A stretch of 64,000 nt of DNA, taken from contig JAUJPP010000003.1 of assembly GCA_030562195.1 (NCBI GenBank), positions 38,880,602 to 38,944,601 on the forward strand. The letters are read 5' to 3'. The position numbers were made by a program, and so were the translations under genes. Numbering within the stretch: position 1 is the first letter of the stretch; every line of letters begins with the position of its first letter. This DNA comes from Nipponacmea schrenckii. Lineage: Eukaryota; Mollusca; Gastropoda; Lottiidae. Below are positions 1-14,000 of this stretch, piece by piece. Below the pieces are notes generated by a model. The model was not told the DNA's origin. It did not search any database and was given only the letters and a program-made list of their open reading frames with translations.

Positions 1-3000
1 GTTCTAAATGTGACACTCCTTTGAATATCGAATGCTTTAAGATTTATCATACACAACAATAAAATAGAGAAACCTTCATCTACAGAATGTGTTTGTTATT
101 TTGTCTTTAAATCTGCCCATTGGCAACAAATGTTGCCTCGTCATAACTCAAAATGATATTGCTCAAACCAAGTCAAACTTCGATGATAATATCTTTGACA
201 TCTCCTTTTTCATTCTTTATGATGCCAAGTGAATTGACATAAAACAAAAACTTGGGCTTTAATGGGTTAAGCAATAACTATCTTAAAAATCAACAAAAAT
301 TAGCATACCATATAGTACAACGGATTCTTGTTATTACTCCCTTAAATTAATGATAAAATAAAATGTTATGTTTCACTTTTCCTGCCCCTCGATTATGTTC
401 ATGTCTTAGACCCTGCAATAATCTAAATACATGTAATTGAGCAAAGTTCGCTTTATCGGAATTCATTGAAAACTCCTTACTGTATTATTTTACTCTTCTA
501 GTGGTAACTCACATCGGATGTCATTGAATTGAATCGAATGCACACCTTACCTTACCTTGCAATATGCAAGCGTTTCGATGTTTGAAAGATTTTGAGCTCC
601 AAATCTTTGTCAATGTGGTCCATATTGTAATTGATAAACTTAATCATTATTAGATACATTCATTCTTTTGCATTCTGGCGGTTAAAACGAATAGTTTATT
701 TTATTCAAGGACACTGTCTCTTTAAGAAGGGTAAACCATTCGTGTCGGTATACGCAAACATCTCGAATGTCTTTCGATGGAAAACACTGCTTATTCAAGG
801 AGAACATGAAAAGAATTTTGATGCTTACTCACAAAATATGGAAGTATGAAAAAACTTAATTACCACTTTATTGATGTTTGGATCAATTCTTTTTATGTAT
901 GAGGAAAGCCAATAGCGATCACAACCCACAACCCTGGGTTATTTATCGGCAGTTCTATTAACTTTTTGACAATTGCCATATGCCAATACCTACCCAAAGG
1001 CTTCTGAAATTTTCGCTCTTGTCATATTCTTTGGTCGATCCGAGATCACACAATTCAAAGACGCGAGAAGATATATCGAAGACAAAACAATAATAGAAGT
1101 CATATATCACATTCAATATGGATAATTGATAAACCTTAGAACGGTTTTCAGTATGGATCTGTTTTAGTACACCATGATCAACTGTTGGGGAAAAGACATT
1201 AAATGACAATACTTCCTGGAATAAAGAAATGCATGCATTTCGTTGTCGAAAATTAATGCTCTTAGTAATGACATAGGCTACTTTGTGACTCCCAAAGCTT
1301 CAGATTTAGCAATATTAATCTGGTATAACAAGAAGTATCAACTATTTCTATTTCATTAAGAGATTATTTTATCATTTAAAAATATGAAGGTTAGGGGATA
1401 CTATTTATAACCTTCAAGAACACTGAATGAATATTTATTAAGCGGAAATGTTAAATTGGTAGACATAAGAAGTAATTTACAATACTTGAATTGGCTCAAT
1501 TTTGACATGAAAGGAAAACAATAAAAAGTTGAATAACAATTCACAGTGCTTGTTAACATGCTAACAATATGGTGTGTTAATGTATTTTTTCTGTTATATT
1601 TTAAGAGGTTTTCATTGACTTTAAAACAAGAACAGCGCCAGTCTGAAAGAAAACAATGCTTATTATGTTCGGAATGCTGCACTGAATATTGATGCAACAT
1701 CGATATCATTCATACAATATATTCCTAGAGTAGGGAACGGCTGAGTTGGTCGTTTGTTGGGAAGGTACGAAATAATATTCGGGTTGGTTTCGTTGAATTG
1801 TTCAGCGTGATTTGCAGCATTTTGAGGCATGCATGGAAAAGCTTTTATTCGATGGGATATGAAAACAATCTGAGACATGCTTTGCATAGGTTTTTCTACA
1901 TTAAAAAGGGGTTGGCTAAAGTAAATGTCCAAGCAAAACTTGACACGAAATTTCATACTGACTTATCAATCTGTGTTTGTAGATTACATTTGGATCCTAT
2001 CTTATCATATCTTAATTTTTTATCGTATATTACAAATTGTGTTAATTACAAATTATTGAATTTCTAAACGATAAAGGATTACTCAGCCCGAACGTGAAAT
2101 CCCTATAAAACGTTAGGGTTAGTCACTATTATAAAAAAAAATCCATTAGCAGGAACGCATCACAAAGTTTGAACGATTGTGGTCGAACTTGAGAAGAAAG
2201 AATAACATGCAAGTAGTGTTCAAGTACAACAAAACTACTTTGAAGTTTTCAAAGGCATGGATCTATGATTCATTCAATTTAAACATAATTACACCACAAA
2301 TTCCCTCTCAATAAAAATGATAATTGACTTACAAAATTGTGTATTATTGAAGTTACAAGCTGTTTGTACTCTGTTTATGTAAACATCTTAAAATTGATCC
2401 CGTGCTTTGCTGAAGGCCTCTTCATAAATCAATGAAAACATGTTTTGAGTATGATATCGTTAATATTCAAAATTTGAACATTTGTTTTAACTATGTCAAT
2501 AGAACTTAAAAGGAAAGTCTTGCAATAATTTTACTATCAAAAGGGTATCCATTTGATTGCCAATCACAAACAATTAAACAAATGTTGTACAGAAGACTAT
2601 TTTTCATAAATGCAATAAGAAATGAGTTAGTTTCAGTTGATTTTTTTCCAAACGCCGTGATATATATGTATGGGACTTTTCATTAGTCGGATTTCATAGG
2701 TCAGAGGGGTTGACATAGAAAAACACCTTGTTGAATGGGCCCCCCCCCCAAAAAAAAAACCAGTTGGTTATATGGAAATCCAGACACAATTTTCTTCATT
2801 GCACACTGAAGGGAGAAATCTGTCTTGTAGATTTATTTATCATTCGAGCTCAATTCATATGTACAAATAGTTGTTTGCTTATTTGTTTGTTTGAAAAGCG
2901 AATTTTTCCCTAACTACGACGATAGGTGATCGTTGACGCGTACGTAAGTCATAATGATGACCCTATGTAAATCCTGTTTTTTTTTTTCATTCATTCCAGA

Positions 3001-4600
3001 TATCAGTATTGATGCAATTATTGTCAATTTTAAAAAATTGGATATAATATGTTAAAAAATTAATTGGAAAAAAATCAAGTTATAATATTACTAAAAACTC
3101 GATACGTTATCTGAAAAGGGACACCCAGAAATAATTTGAAGAAAATGAGATCATCGAAATTGGCTCATGACAATTTTTAAACCATCCATTAGAAGGTACA
3201 GTGATTGAAATATTGGCAGTGACGAACGAGAAGATCATAAGAAAAAAACGTAATTATAGAATTGTTGTGATATCAACTCTATACCCATTCCAAAGTTTTT
3301 TCTCATAATATTATTTACACCATTAGAATGGTATAATGAGAATTCTGAAGTGATTCCAGACAGATACACAAGACTTAAGTTACCCATTCCCCGAAAACAA
3401 CCATTCCATATAATGATTCCAACGCTTTTGTATCTTATAATTTGATCCATTCAATTAAAATGTGACATTGTTGATAGACAAAGCCCAAATGAGACGGTGT
3501 GACACGACCATTAATCCCAACGGCATACTGTACCATATGATTCTAGTATCAAGGTTTGAGAAAAAAGTTTGCCAGTTCATGTATCTGTATCAAGACGGTG
3601 CAGCAATATAACTATTATAGAAATGACATGTCATGTAAGGAAATCATGCAAGACAGGAATCAGATTTTTCAATAATCGATGGCATCAAATTTTGATCGTT
3701 TTCGTTCAGCAAATTAACTAAAAAGGCGTTCATCGAGGTCTTACCAAACATCTTAATCGAAAATTTATATATTTATAGTTTCATCAAAATCGGATGACAT
3801 TGTTTGTAATGACGCCAATGAGATAAGTTAACGAAAAGTACATCAGGCGTCCTCAACATGATGTGTTAAGTATTCATGCACGGATTGGTAATGTAAATAG
3901 CATTCATTTTATGTTCTCCGTATCCTTTAAGGCGATATTGTTTTGAGGTACAGGTCCCTTTACGATACTTGTCAGTTAGAACGACAAACCTTTGTAGACA
4001 AATTGATTACTTAATTCAAAATTTCTATTTTATTCTGATCATTAAGCCGTCCAGTATCAACTGATAACTTGATGCCGCATCACGATATGGAAGAAACGTT
4101 GTGTGAACAGGACACAAACTTATACTTAAAGCGTCTCCTAGAGTTCTATAAATCTATAGAAAGACCAGTGGTCGTACCTTTATAATCAATATGATAGCAG
4201 GATTCCACATCTTACAACTGATCATTCCAACATCCACCACTGTCATTTCATAACATTCATTTAGTCGACGTACACCATTTTTCATACGTTTACAACATTC
4301 TGTGTAATGTAATGGGATAGACGGTCGCTAAATGAAAACTTAGTGAAGTTGAAGAAAGTGCCGACTAGTTTGAGACTAAGTTCGGTCCAGTGAGTTTCCT
4401 GCTAACGGCTGATTACTACAACCAATAAGAAGGGTAGAAGATTTTTAGCAAGTAGTTTCCAGTGTTTAATATGTAGACGCGTGACTAGAATTGATCAGGA
4501 TTTCAGTGTTTACTGGATCATTGGGTATTCTAAAATATTTCAACTTTTCTTTCTCAATATCGAATTCATCGCCTCTCATTATACGTGATAATTAAATTGA
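1..4600. other. upstream intergenic DNA, no gene recognised
   Basis: AT-rich sequence with only short, unrelated open frames on both strands and no recognisable domain. A C10/A10 homopolymer junction lies at about 2740-2760. The final few hundred bases must include the promoter and 5' UTR of the M13-like gene, but I see no clear TATA or initiator motif. Confidence 0.5.
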
Positions 4601-4666
4601 GCGACACTGATATCTCTACCATTGCCGACTCAAGTATGGGCGTATCGACTTGGACTTTCAGCAGCA

Positions 4667-5068
4667 ATGACAAAATCTCTTGGAGGCAAATACAGTGCCG
4701 TATATTCTCTTTCTATGGATTCATACCCTGAATTAACGGACAATTGCCTGACCCATGAGGACGACCAGGATGTGGGGTCGGGCAAGGAGTCTCCAGTTTC
4801 ATTACCCCAACATATCGGGTGGTCGGATGACAGTGACTATGATAGACCGCGCTTAAAAGGACAAAATGATAGCCGTGTTAAATGCATGTGTTGTATAATA
4901 TGGATATTATTTTTATCAACAAGTGGAATGGTGATTGTATTAGGGTTAATTTATACAGGTGTAGTTCATATAACGACAGTATACAATGCTACGGCGAGTC
5001 GTATAGTCACCACACATAGTATTTATCCTAATGGTACTTCAATACGTACTTCAGATAGAAAATTACAG
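4667..5068 (+). CDS. M13-like gene, exon 1: cytoplasmic tail and signal anchor
   Basis: Encodes residues 1-134. The frame is open from an in-frame TGA at 4598, and 4667 is the first ATG after it (purine at -3); an ATG at residue 17 is an alternative. The tail is acidic and Ser/Asp rich, with a run of Cys (73-76) just before a hydrophobic segment of about 27 residues ending near 100. N107 (NAT) and N122 (NGT) are possible glycosylation sites just outside the membrane, consistent with type II topology. Donor is CAG|GTAAAT, phase 0. A non-coding upstream exon cannot be excluded. Confidence 0.82.
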
Positions 5069-8000
5069 GTAAATATAAGATCTATACTGTATCATGTAGA
5101 GATTATTGATTTCAGTTCATTAATGAGATTAGGTAGTTTTAACATCTGAGAGATCAAGGTGGACAAGCTAATCTTTTCGTACCTGTATGATTAAGGACTT
5201 CAAGAGAGATTTTTCTAGCCGTTTTGGCATATAACAGTGCCATCGACATTATACAAAAAAAGCAATCGCTTTCCAAAAAGCTAACACTATATTAGTAATA
5301 AGGTTTACGTTGAAAAATACAAAGTTTAAAGGCGATTTAGTCATTTAGACATACACCGTGACAATAACACCTTTGTTAGGTGTATGAACCATATGACGAA
5401 CTTTCAAATTCTTTTCATTTTTTTTTCTCAAAACGACATACATGTATAATTTTGTGTTCTGATGTGTTTTATCCTATGTATGACTTACACATAACTTTTT
5501 GACGTTCACTTACACATAGGTATATATTTGGCTTAATCGTCAATGTGTGACCAGGGCAACCAAAAAAAAAGTAACGGTAAAAAATGAATTAAGAAAGAAA
5601 TAACGGCAATTGTATCAACTTTCAAATAATGTTTAACTGTAACTTTAAAGAGAGGGTTCTATAGGCGAAAGCCTGTACTATAATCCTATTATGTAAATAA
5701 TTATCGTTTATACAAAAATATAATAACTAGCTGGATTCTCGTTCTGTGAATCCCCCAAACAACATGCAGAGTAGGCGTAAAGTACATTAGTAGCAGACTC
5801 GACGTAATAATATATATTATGCTACAAGACCATTCCTGCTTTCAGTCATCTCAACGTTATCTAAGATAAATGAAACCAGGAGAAAACCACTGTAAAAATG
5901 TTCTTACTGAATGAAACTGGGATTCAATCCATATAAAATAATCATCTATAAGGCGTTGGGTACTTTTTGTGAATTTAGTGGGATACTTGTTTACGCAGTC
6001 ATTGGAAAGCCTTATTTTTTCCATATGTCTTTTGATAAATATCTTATTCAGGATACTTAATTAAGCTCCGAAGAACACGTACACCACAATGAATTACCAT
6101 TTACCTCTATTGTCTGAAATATTTCAAAGCCTTTTGTTCATATAAGATCTCTTTCATTAGTCTTTCTTGTTCTCGAGTTTATCCAAAGGCTGTATATCAG
6201 AAGTCTGCGAGACCAGACAAAAATTAAATACCTTAGTATATGATATATGTGTAAATAAGGTCATTATATTTGAAAGTATAAAACCTTAAGAAACAGAAAA
6301 CTTAGAGAATAAGTGTATAGACAGATAGGCCATATTTTATGCAAATTTATTTGACCGGATACATGTAGATACGAACAATAATTAGCAAGGTACATTGTAA
6401 TATAGTTCATCAATTACATACCTCAGGTATGCATACCTGCCAAATAAATGGGTGTACATGAAATGACCATATCATTTTATTCATAATATTTCGAAAACTA
6501 AAGATAGAGTATTCAAAATTAATTTGAATTAAAAGCAACTAATTTTATTTTTGAAAAAAAATGAAATTTATTTTGGTCTATAACTACCACTAAAATTAAA
6601 AAAGTTTTGAAGACATACTTGCTTGCTTCATGTTCTACTGTGAATACGGTTGGTTTAAAATAATCAACTGACCTATTCTAACTGTTATCTGATCAGTTTG
6701 GTTGTTCCGAGTAGCCAAAATATAATTTTAGGTGCTTCGTATTCATAGACTTATAATAAGGTTAGTGATAAGAGGTTCACGACTAGTTTTCTAATAAACG
6801 TTCATTAATACTTAAACATGAACAATAATAGAACAATCTTCATACAATCAGTAGTAACTCAGTGAAATAGATCACATCTCAAAAAGTCTTCATTAATACA
6901 CGTCTTTTCATTGGTTATATTCGACACTCAAGTGATTTGTAATCATTATAATACTCTTTGTGCTAATCTTAGAACTTTATAGATGGGCATACTCATCACG
7001 GGACTTCGATGATTAATATCACCACTATTTTGCTATATAAATCCATTATGTTTATTATGTATAATTTGATCTTATATAGCCGTCGCCACTATATGTCCGT
7101 CAGTCTTGATGGGTTTTGACCAAACTATATGTGTTTTAAATCACCAAAGCATGAACCCTATTGAAAATCAGAAGAATCGAAAAATATTAAGTATTACGAG
7201 TTATTACCCTTGTTCTTTGATTTTGTTGTGGAAACTTAGTGTGAGTGTTTGTAATCACCCATGGATAAACAATATATAAAATCAGATAAATCGAGAAATA
7301 TTTAATTTGTTATTGCTCTTGTTCTTATTTTTTGTGGACGTGATGGAGCTGGCTTCTTAATAGATTTTGACGAAAATTGGTATGAGTGTTTGTAATCACC
7401 AAAATATAAGCCGTATTGAAAATCGGAAGAATCAAGAAATATAACTATGAGTTGTTGCCCTTGTTTTTGATTGTATTGTCGACACGATAGAGGGCTGATT
7501 CTTGATAAATTTTGACGAAACTAAGAGTAAGTATTTGTAACATTTAATATGAGTTATTGTCCCTGTTTTTGTATCCATGGACAATGAAGAAAACTCTGAC
7601 TATTTAGATTAAAATGAATTTTGCTATGTTTGATTTTATCTGCGTAAAAAATATGTTCATGCCATATGGAAATGTTTCTCTCCGAATAACTCATTTACTG
7701 ATAGCTCTCATCAACCTCCCGGTTTGCGATTACAAATGTAGACGTGAAATGATGGTCATCGATATTTTTGAAAATGATTTGTAAAGCCACTATAAAATAG
7801 ATATTATCAGCTTCATTGTATGCATTATATATCTGGTTTTTCGTCTATATATTTACTTTAAATTGTTAATAGAGTTGCATAATTCCATTTCTTTATCCAT
7901 TTTCATTGAACTCAATAAAAAACAAAAAAAATATTTTCATCTTTCTGACTTTTGTTTCGAAAGCATATATTTTTTGTCTGAGAAACGATAACTGGAATTA

Positions 8001-11000
8001 AAGCTCTAATCTCATCTTCGTTTAAACTAAATATCTTAAATAGCACCAACTGTAATTATTGTATAAATGGGTAATGAATAGTTCCATAATAGTCAAAATG
8101 ATATTTCATAAGGACAAATTACATCAAAGATGCCCTTTCATGACAATAGACGACATATATCTGTTTTGAGTACCTTGTGATTTTCTACGCCTTCGAGGAA
8201 CTAAGACAAGTTTGAATTTGTCTGACAAACTTTTCCCAACGTCCATTTTTATTTTAATTTTAATGGAGTTTGTTCGTTATTACCATTTAATTTGACCCTG
8301 GAGATTTATAAGATCAGACGAAAATACGATTCGGCTTGAATCAAATTCAATTTGGTTGGTTTGAATGGTTGTGGATCTGCATTGCGATTTAATGGTGGAA
8401 TTTCGTTCTTTGCTATTGGCAACAAAAGAAATAAGTTGAAGAAAACTCAAGCCGTATTTTATTATGCGTTTCTTATGCAGTATATTTAAATGCTTTTGGC
8501 TATTGTGCCGCATTCGGGTACTCTGGTAATTACGGAATCACATGTGATGGAGTTTCAAATTATAGGATAACACACTCGCAAACATGAGTAACAAGTTATG
8601 TTATCACCGATTACAAAATCGGAAATTAATCCACAACGAATATTAATCATTAATTATTTTGTTACAAACCTGGTATAATAAAGCTACATAATATGTATTA
8701 ATGTATGTTTCACATTATATATTGTGTTTTCACAATTTTGGCCGGGCACGACATTTATTTCTCTGGTCCAGTGATGATACAGATCCGAATTAAAAAATCT
8801 ATTTTCATAGCAGTTTTTTTTATCTATAAGACGAAATTATGAAAATGTAAAGCATTTTTTGTTAAGTCTCGCATTTGGAGACCTATGAACGCACTAGTGA
8901 AGTCGAAGAATAACAACAAGTTGACAAAACAGACACCTTATATTTTAAATCGTTTATTCTAGGATAGTGTATCTACCGTACTTAGGCCTGCATGTAAACT
9001 ATGTATTTCTTTGCTAATGGACTTTTGGTGATCCGTACAACCAAAGCAGGTTGGATAAATAATCTCTGAACTGCCAGAGGTAGTGAAGGACATCAAGTGA
9101 TCAGTGTATATTTACGAGAAACTGCTATGTTATTGCATTCGATTTTTTTTTTTGCTTTTGGGAAACACGTCCGATATGTTTCAATAAAAATTACAGAAAA
9201 AGAATCGAGCGAGCCGCAAATTTGAAACAGATAAACAAGTGTAACACTATTCATAAAATGTGCTGGCAAACAAATTTCAATTGAATAGATTATGTTATGG
9301 TGTATAGAGTGATCAATAGAGTAATCTTGAGTGTTTAGGGTAATCCTTGAGTTTAGAGTAATCGTTGTAACATTGTTGGTTTATCTTACAGTCATTGATA
9401 AAGATATAGAATAACACAGAGTAGGTGGTAATGTCATGGCATATAGAGTAATCATTTAGTAAAATATAAATTCATTCAACTGTGATTAGAGTCATAGAGT
9501 AGAGAGTAATTATTTAGCAGAGTATTATGTGATCAAGTACAGAGTAATCATTGAATAGAGTAGTATCTATGGAACATTAAGTAGTAATTGAGTATTCATT
9601 AAGCATACAATCAACGTGTATAGAATTATTGACAAGAAATGAACAATTATCGATAAATAAAGTTTTCCCAACTTTTTAACATAATTCTACTTTTGTTATT
9701 AAATGCATTTAAGTAATGTTTCTAAGACATTCTTAAACGAAACAAAAAAAAAGAACGAAATGGTAGCAACGCAGGTTAAGATATAAAGCGAGATGGCTTA
9801 TTATTGAATACAGTTTCTTATTGATTTTATTATCTAATTAACGTGTATTTTATTAACTCAATCACAAGACTTCAATAGATCTTTATTCCATGATAAGTGA
9901 GGAATTGACGTCTATTGTGGCCTTTACAAAATATAATGTAAACAAAAAATCGAACTCTATTGAGAATCTCAAGTGGCCACAAGGGAAACTTTATTAACAA
10001 GAAATTTATTGAAGTAATTTGTGAAAACTGGTTGAGTCCACAGAAGAAAATAAAACGGTGATAAAATGGTGAATAAAATGGTCCAATATTAGCTTCTTAT
10101 ATTGGCCTTTCTTGACGTGAAGTCAAATAGACAGATTGACACGGCATTCTCCTAGTGTTGTAAAACCTGCCTTAGAAAATTGCTAATTTTTATATTAGCC
10201 CATACCTTTCCTAATCTTTCCACAAAACTGTACCATTACTAACACTTATTCGGATAGGTTAAAGATAACTAAAATTGAATATTGGCCTTCCCATCCAATT
10301 GTGTGTACCTAATAGGGCAGTTAATGCCCAGTAAGCCTTGCTGAAGACACAATTACAGGACAGAATATATTAAGGTTTCCCGAATAACAGCTACCCGTAG
10401 CTTTTTAGAATGGAAATCTAAGGTTCTCCTATTGCACCAAAAGCGTATTTTTTCTGGCCTTTTTTATGTTCTTTTTTGAAGATATTACGATGACATTGAG
10501 AAATGAGTTTCAGTTTTACAATGAAATATTTAGGCTACTTGATTCCTTTAATAAAATTTGTTTACAGTAAATTGGAATTTGTGAAAAATACAATCAATAT
10601 AGTGGTGGATGCCAAAATTTGGGACAAATTTTATTCCAGAGAATTCAGCATTAAGCATTTTATTTCGTCTTAAAATTAATACCTTCGAATTATTAAAGAA
10701 AACACAGATTGGCAATTTCTCTGTATTTCTATGGTGAAACATGTAAAAAAACACAAAATGAACTATTTTCTTAACGTGAAAGCTAAATAGAGTTCGGTTG
10801 CTTCTCGAGGTACCTAATTAACTCGGTATTGTTGTAATTGATTCACATTTTGTTTTCTATATTACTATTCTGCTCCAGGATTTCGACTGCATATAAAGTG
10901 ATTTGCAGCTTAATAGGTTCACTGTTGACGCATAACGTCACGTTATTTAAAAATTGATGCTATATTCAAATTGCTCTACGTATGTGGTGCGTATACTGAA

Positions 11001-14000
11001 CATAATATCGGTATCACTTTCATATCAAAATAAACATTTCAACTGCAAATACAATCATTACAAATAGGAATATAGATAAAAAGGAAGAAAATAAGCTATT
11101 GTTTAACATCATATAGGATCATCAATTTTAATCCCAGTTTAAGGGTTGTTGAATGGGGGTCTTCATCTGAACAGTTTCAACATCCTTAATCTAATTTATC
11201 TATTTGCATTAGGAATAAATCAATACCAATTAGTTGAAATTATCATTCTCATTCGAATCAAATTGAAGTGAAAAATAGAACACCATGTCACTTTTCATGA
11301 TATTTCACTTCATCGATTTTCAGTTACTTACTGTAGTTCTTTATTTACTAGTAAATAACAATAAAGTCACAAGGCATGGTTTCCGATCTGTTATTTTAAC
11401 TAAAACATTAATGGCTTAATAATCAAATAATAAGTAAATAAGTCAATACCTTTATTTCCCCGGGTCAGGCTTTTGATGTATGATGTTTTAGTACGTAAAG
11501 TAAATGATTGAAGTCAGGTTTATCTATCTACATTAATGATTATTGATGAAACTTGGTGACACGACTATCACCAGCAATCATTAAGTTTATGATATTTTCT
11601 TTCATATTTTTAATTCAGGATGCAGAAGAATTACACTAGCGTACATTCAAAACGATCATTGTGTACACATTTGCAAGTTACATATTAGGTTACCCCTAAA
11701 GAAATGAAAATTCAAAAATTTGAATTGATGAACGTATTTCTAGGGATCTGTAATAATGGAACTGTTGAGCTACCATATTGTTATATTTTAAGAAGGCTAT
11801 TTCCTTACTTAACATTAAAGCAAGAAACTGGGGAAAAGCGAAATTTCTTTCTCGAGCAGTACCAGGATCGACCTCGAGATCTCCACATTTGTGAGTAGCG
11901 TCTAGTCAAAATTAATAATTGATTCATTAGTCAAAATGAGAATGCACATGACACCTATACACGAAGTTTATTCGAAACAGTGTCAATGAAAAAAATATTC
12001 CATATTAGTAAATCATATTAAAGTGAAATTAGTATTGTAAGGTACAAATTGTTGGAGATTAATATTCCAACTTCACTTCTAGGAATGAACTATGAACTTG
12101 ATTTTAGAAATAGATCCAAACAAAAGCCAATGAAATCAATCTTTATATTCTGATAGTTTGGATATCTGTCTATGTTTACTTTATATGAGGTATAATAAGG
12201 TTTTTATTATTTGTAAAATATCTTTATGGAAGACTCCAACGAAAACCTAATCTAAAATCGTTATTCTATTTCAAAACATAATATCAACTCCGCTTCTTTA
12301 ATTATCGTTAGACGTTTTTCACTAGCGAGACCAAGTATGGACATTGCTGGTTTTTTGCGATACTACCGTTGCTTTTGAGTTTTAAGTGATATTCTTGATT
12401 TGCAGCCAAAAAACTAAGTAATGCCTAGCCGGCGAGGCAGGATTATTTTAGATATGTTCTGAACTCCTAATGCCAAGACTGGCTTGCTAAAATTGAAGTC
12501 TAGGTTCGATTTCATCATTAATTAAAACAACACCTTCTGATGATTTAACTCTTTTTCTCTTTGTCAGGGGTATACGTTAGAGTAGCTGATATGAACACAG
12601 AGTATAATCTTGTGAAGTGAAAAATAATTTAAGCCTAATTTAAGCAGAAAAATAGGACATGAATTGCCTTTCCACTTCACTTTTATCACCAAGTTGATCA
12701 ATTCAGAGAAGTAGAATTTTATTGGAGACAATTTTGTTAGAGCAAGGGTAATTATGGTTATGTTTAATAACTGATTAAGTTTAATTGATAAAATTAGATG
12801 ATATATTACTCTATCATTATTAGGTAGTAAGAAGTAAAACACGCATCGATTAACACTGCTTAGAAGTTATAGTCCACGTAAATATCATAGGATAAGCGAT
12901 AACTTAGCCCGAACTCGTCATTAGTCCAAATCAATTTCATGTATCACCAATTTCACGTAACTACTATTCGCAGCTTTAGTTGAAGGTTTTCTATCATTAA
13001 GACAGTGATGTTTGAATGATAAACTCTAACATGGCTCTAATTAATAACAAGTGATTATATGGTGTAATTTCTTTCTACTGTGCTTAATGGGAAATTGATT
13101 GAGTAAACGTCAACATTACGGGTTGCCATTACTCTTTTTATGAGAATAATATTTTCATGTAATTACTCGTGTTAATATAAGTAAAAGTAATTTAAGAGAA
13201 GGCAATTATTGGTCTCTCTTAAAATTTTAGGATTTGTGTTTCAACCTAGGCATACAAATCCTAATATTTGACAGCTTGATTAAGCTGAATTAACTTGATA
13301 TTGCTGTTTTCTTGTACAACGACAATCTTACCCGTGTAATATCATAATTGTAAATTTTGACCATATCGCACTCAAGACCGAACCAAGCATTAGTCTTTAG
13401 TATCAAATGTTGCCCTAATATAATATATCATTGCGTCTTTCATTAATTGATAAATCTTTTCCAGGCTTTTACTTGATTATCAAGTAATTATGAGATAATA
13501 ATGCTTGACCAACAATCATTTGGCCAAATACAAAACTGCGTTGAGATGAGCCTTAATAACATGCATGCATATGCCAGCTTACGGTTCTTCCCCGATGTCA
13601 TCTCGGGTGGCTTGGTGTAAACAATTGACGAACACGACATCGTTACTAATTCTTAAGATGTAACCTACAGGTCTATTTTATTTGTCACAAAAGAGTTTAA
13701 CACAATTTATACTTTCACACTTTTCTATGGAGGTAGCACCCTTTGTATTTCAAGTAAAGTTCATCACTACTGTCTAATAACGTTTGTAAAACGTTTGACA
13801 ACGTTAATCTAAACTATTATGAAGTGACATGAGTCCTAGACGATACGTCACTTTGAATAAAGTTAATGACAATGGCTGTCATAGTTTTAAAAAAAGAAAC
13901 AGGAAGGTCTCATTGATTACTCCTTGAGGTGGATGCAATCAACTGAAGAGATTGTGGACAAAGTGAACCGCACGGGTGACAAAATCTGGGAAAAATTCAG

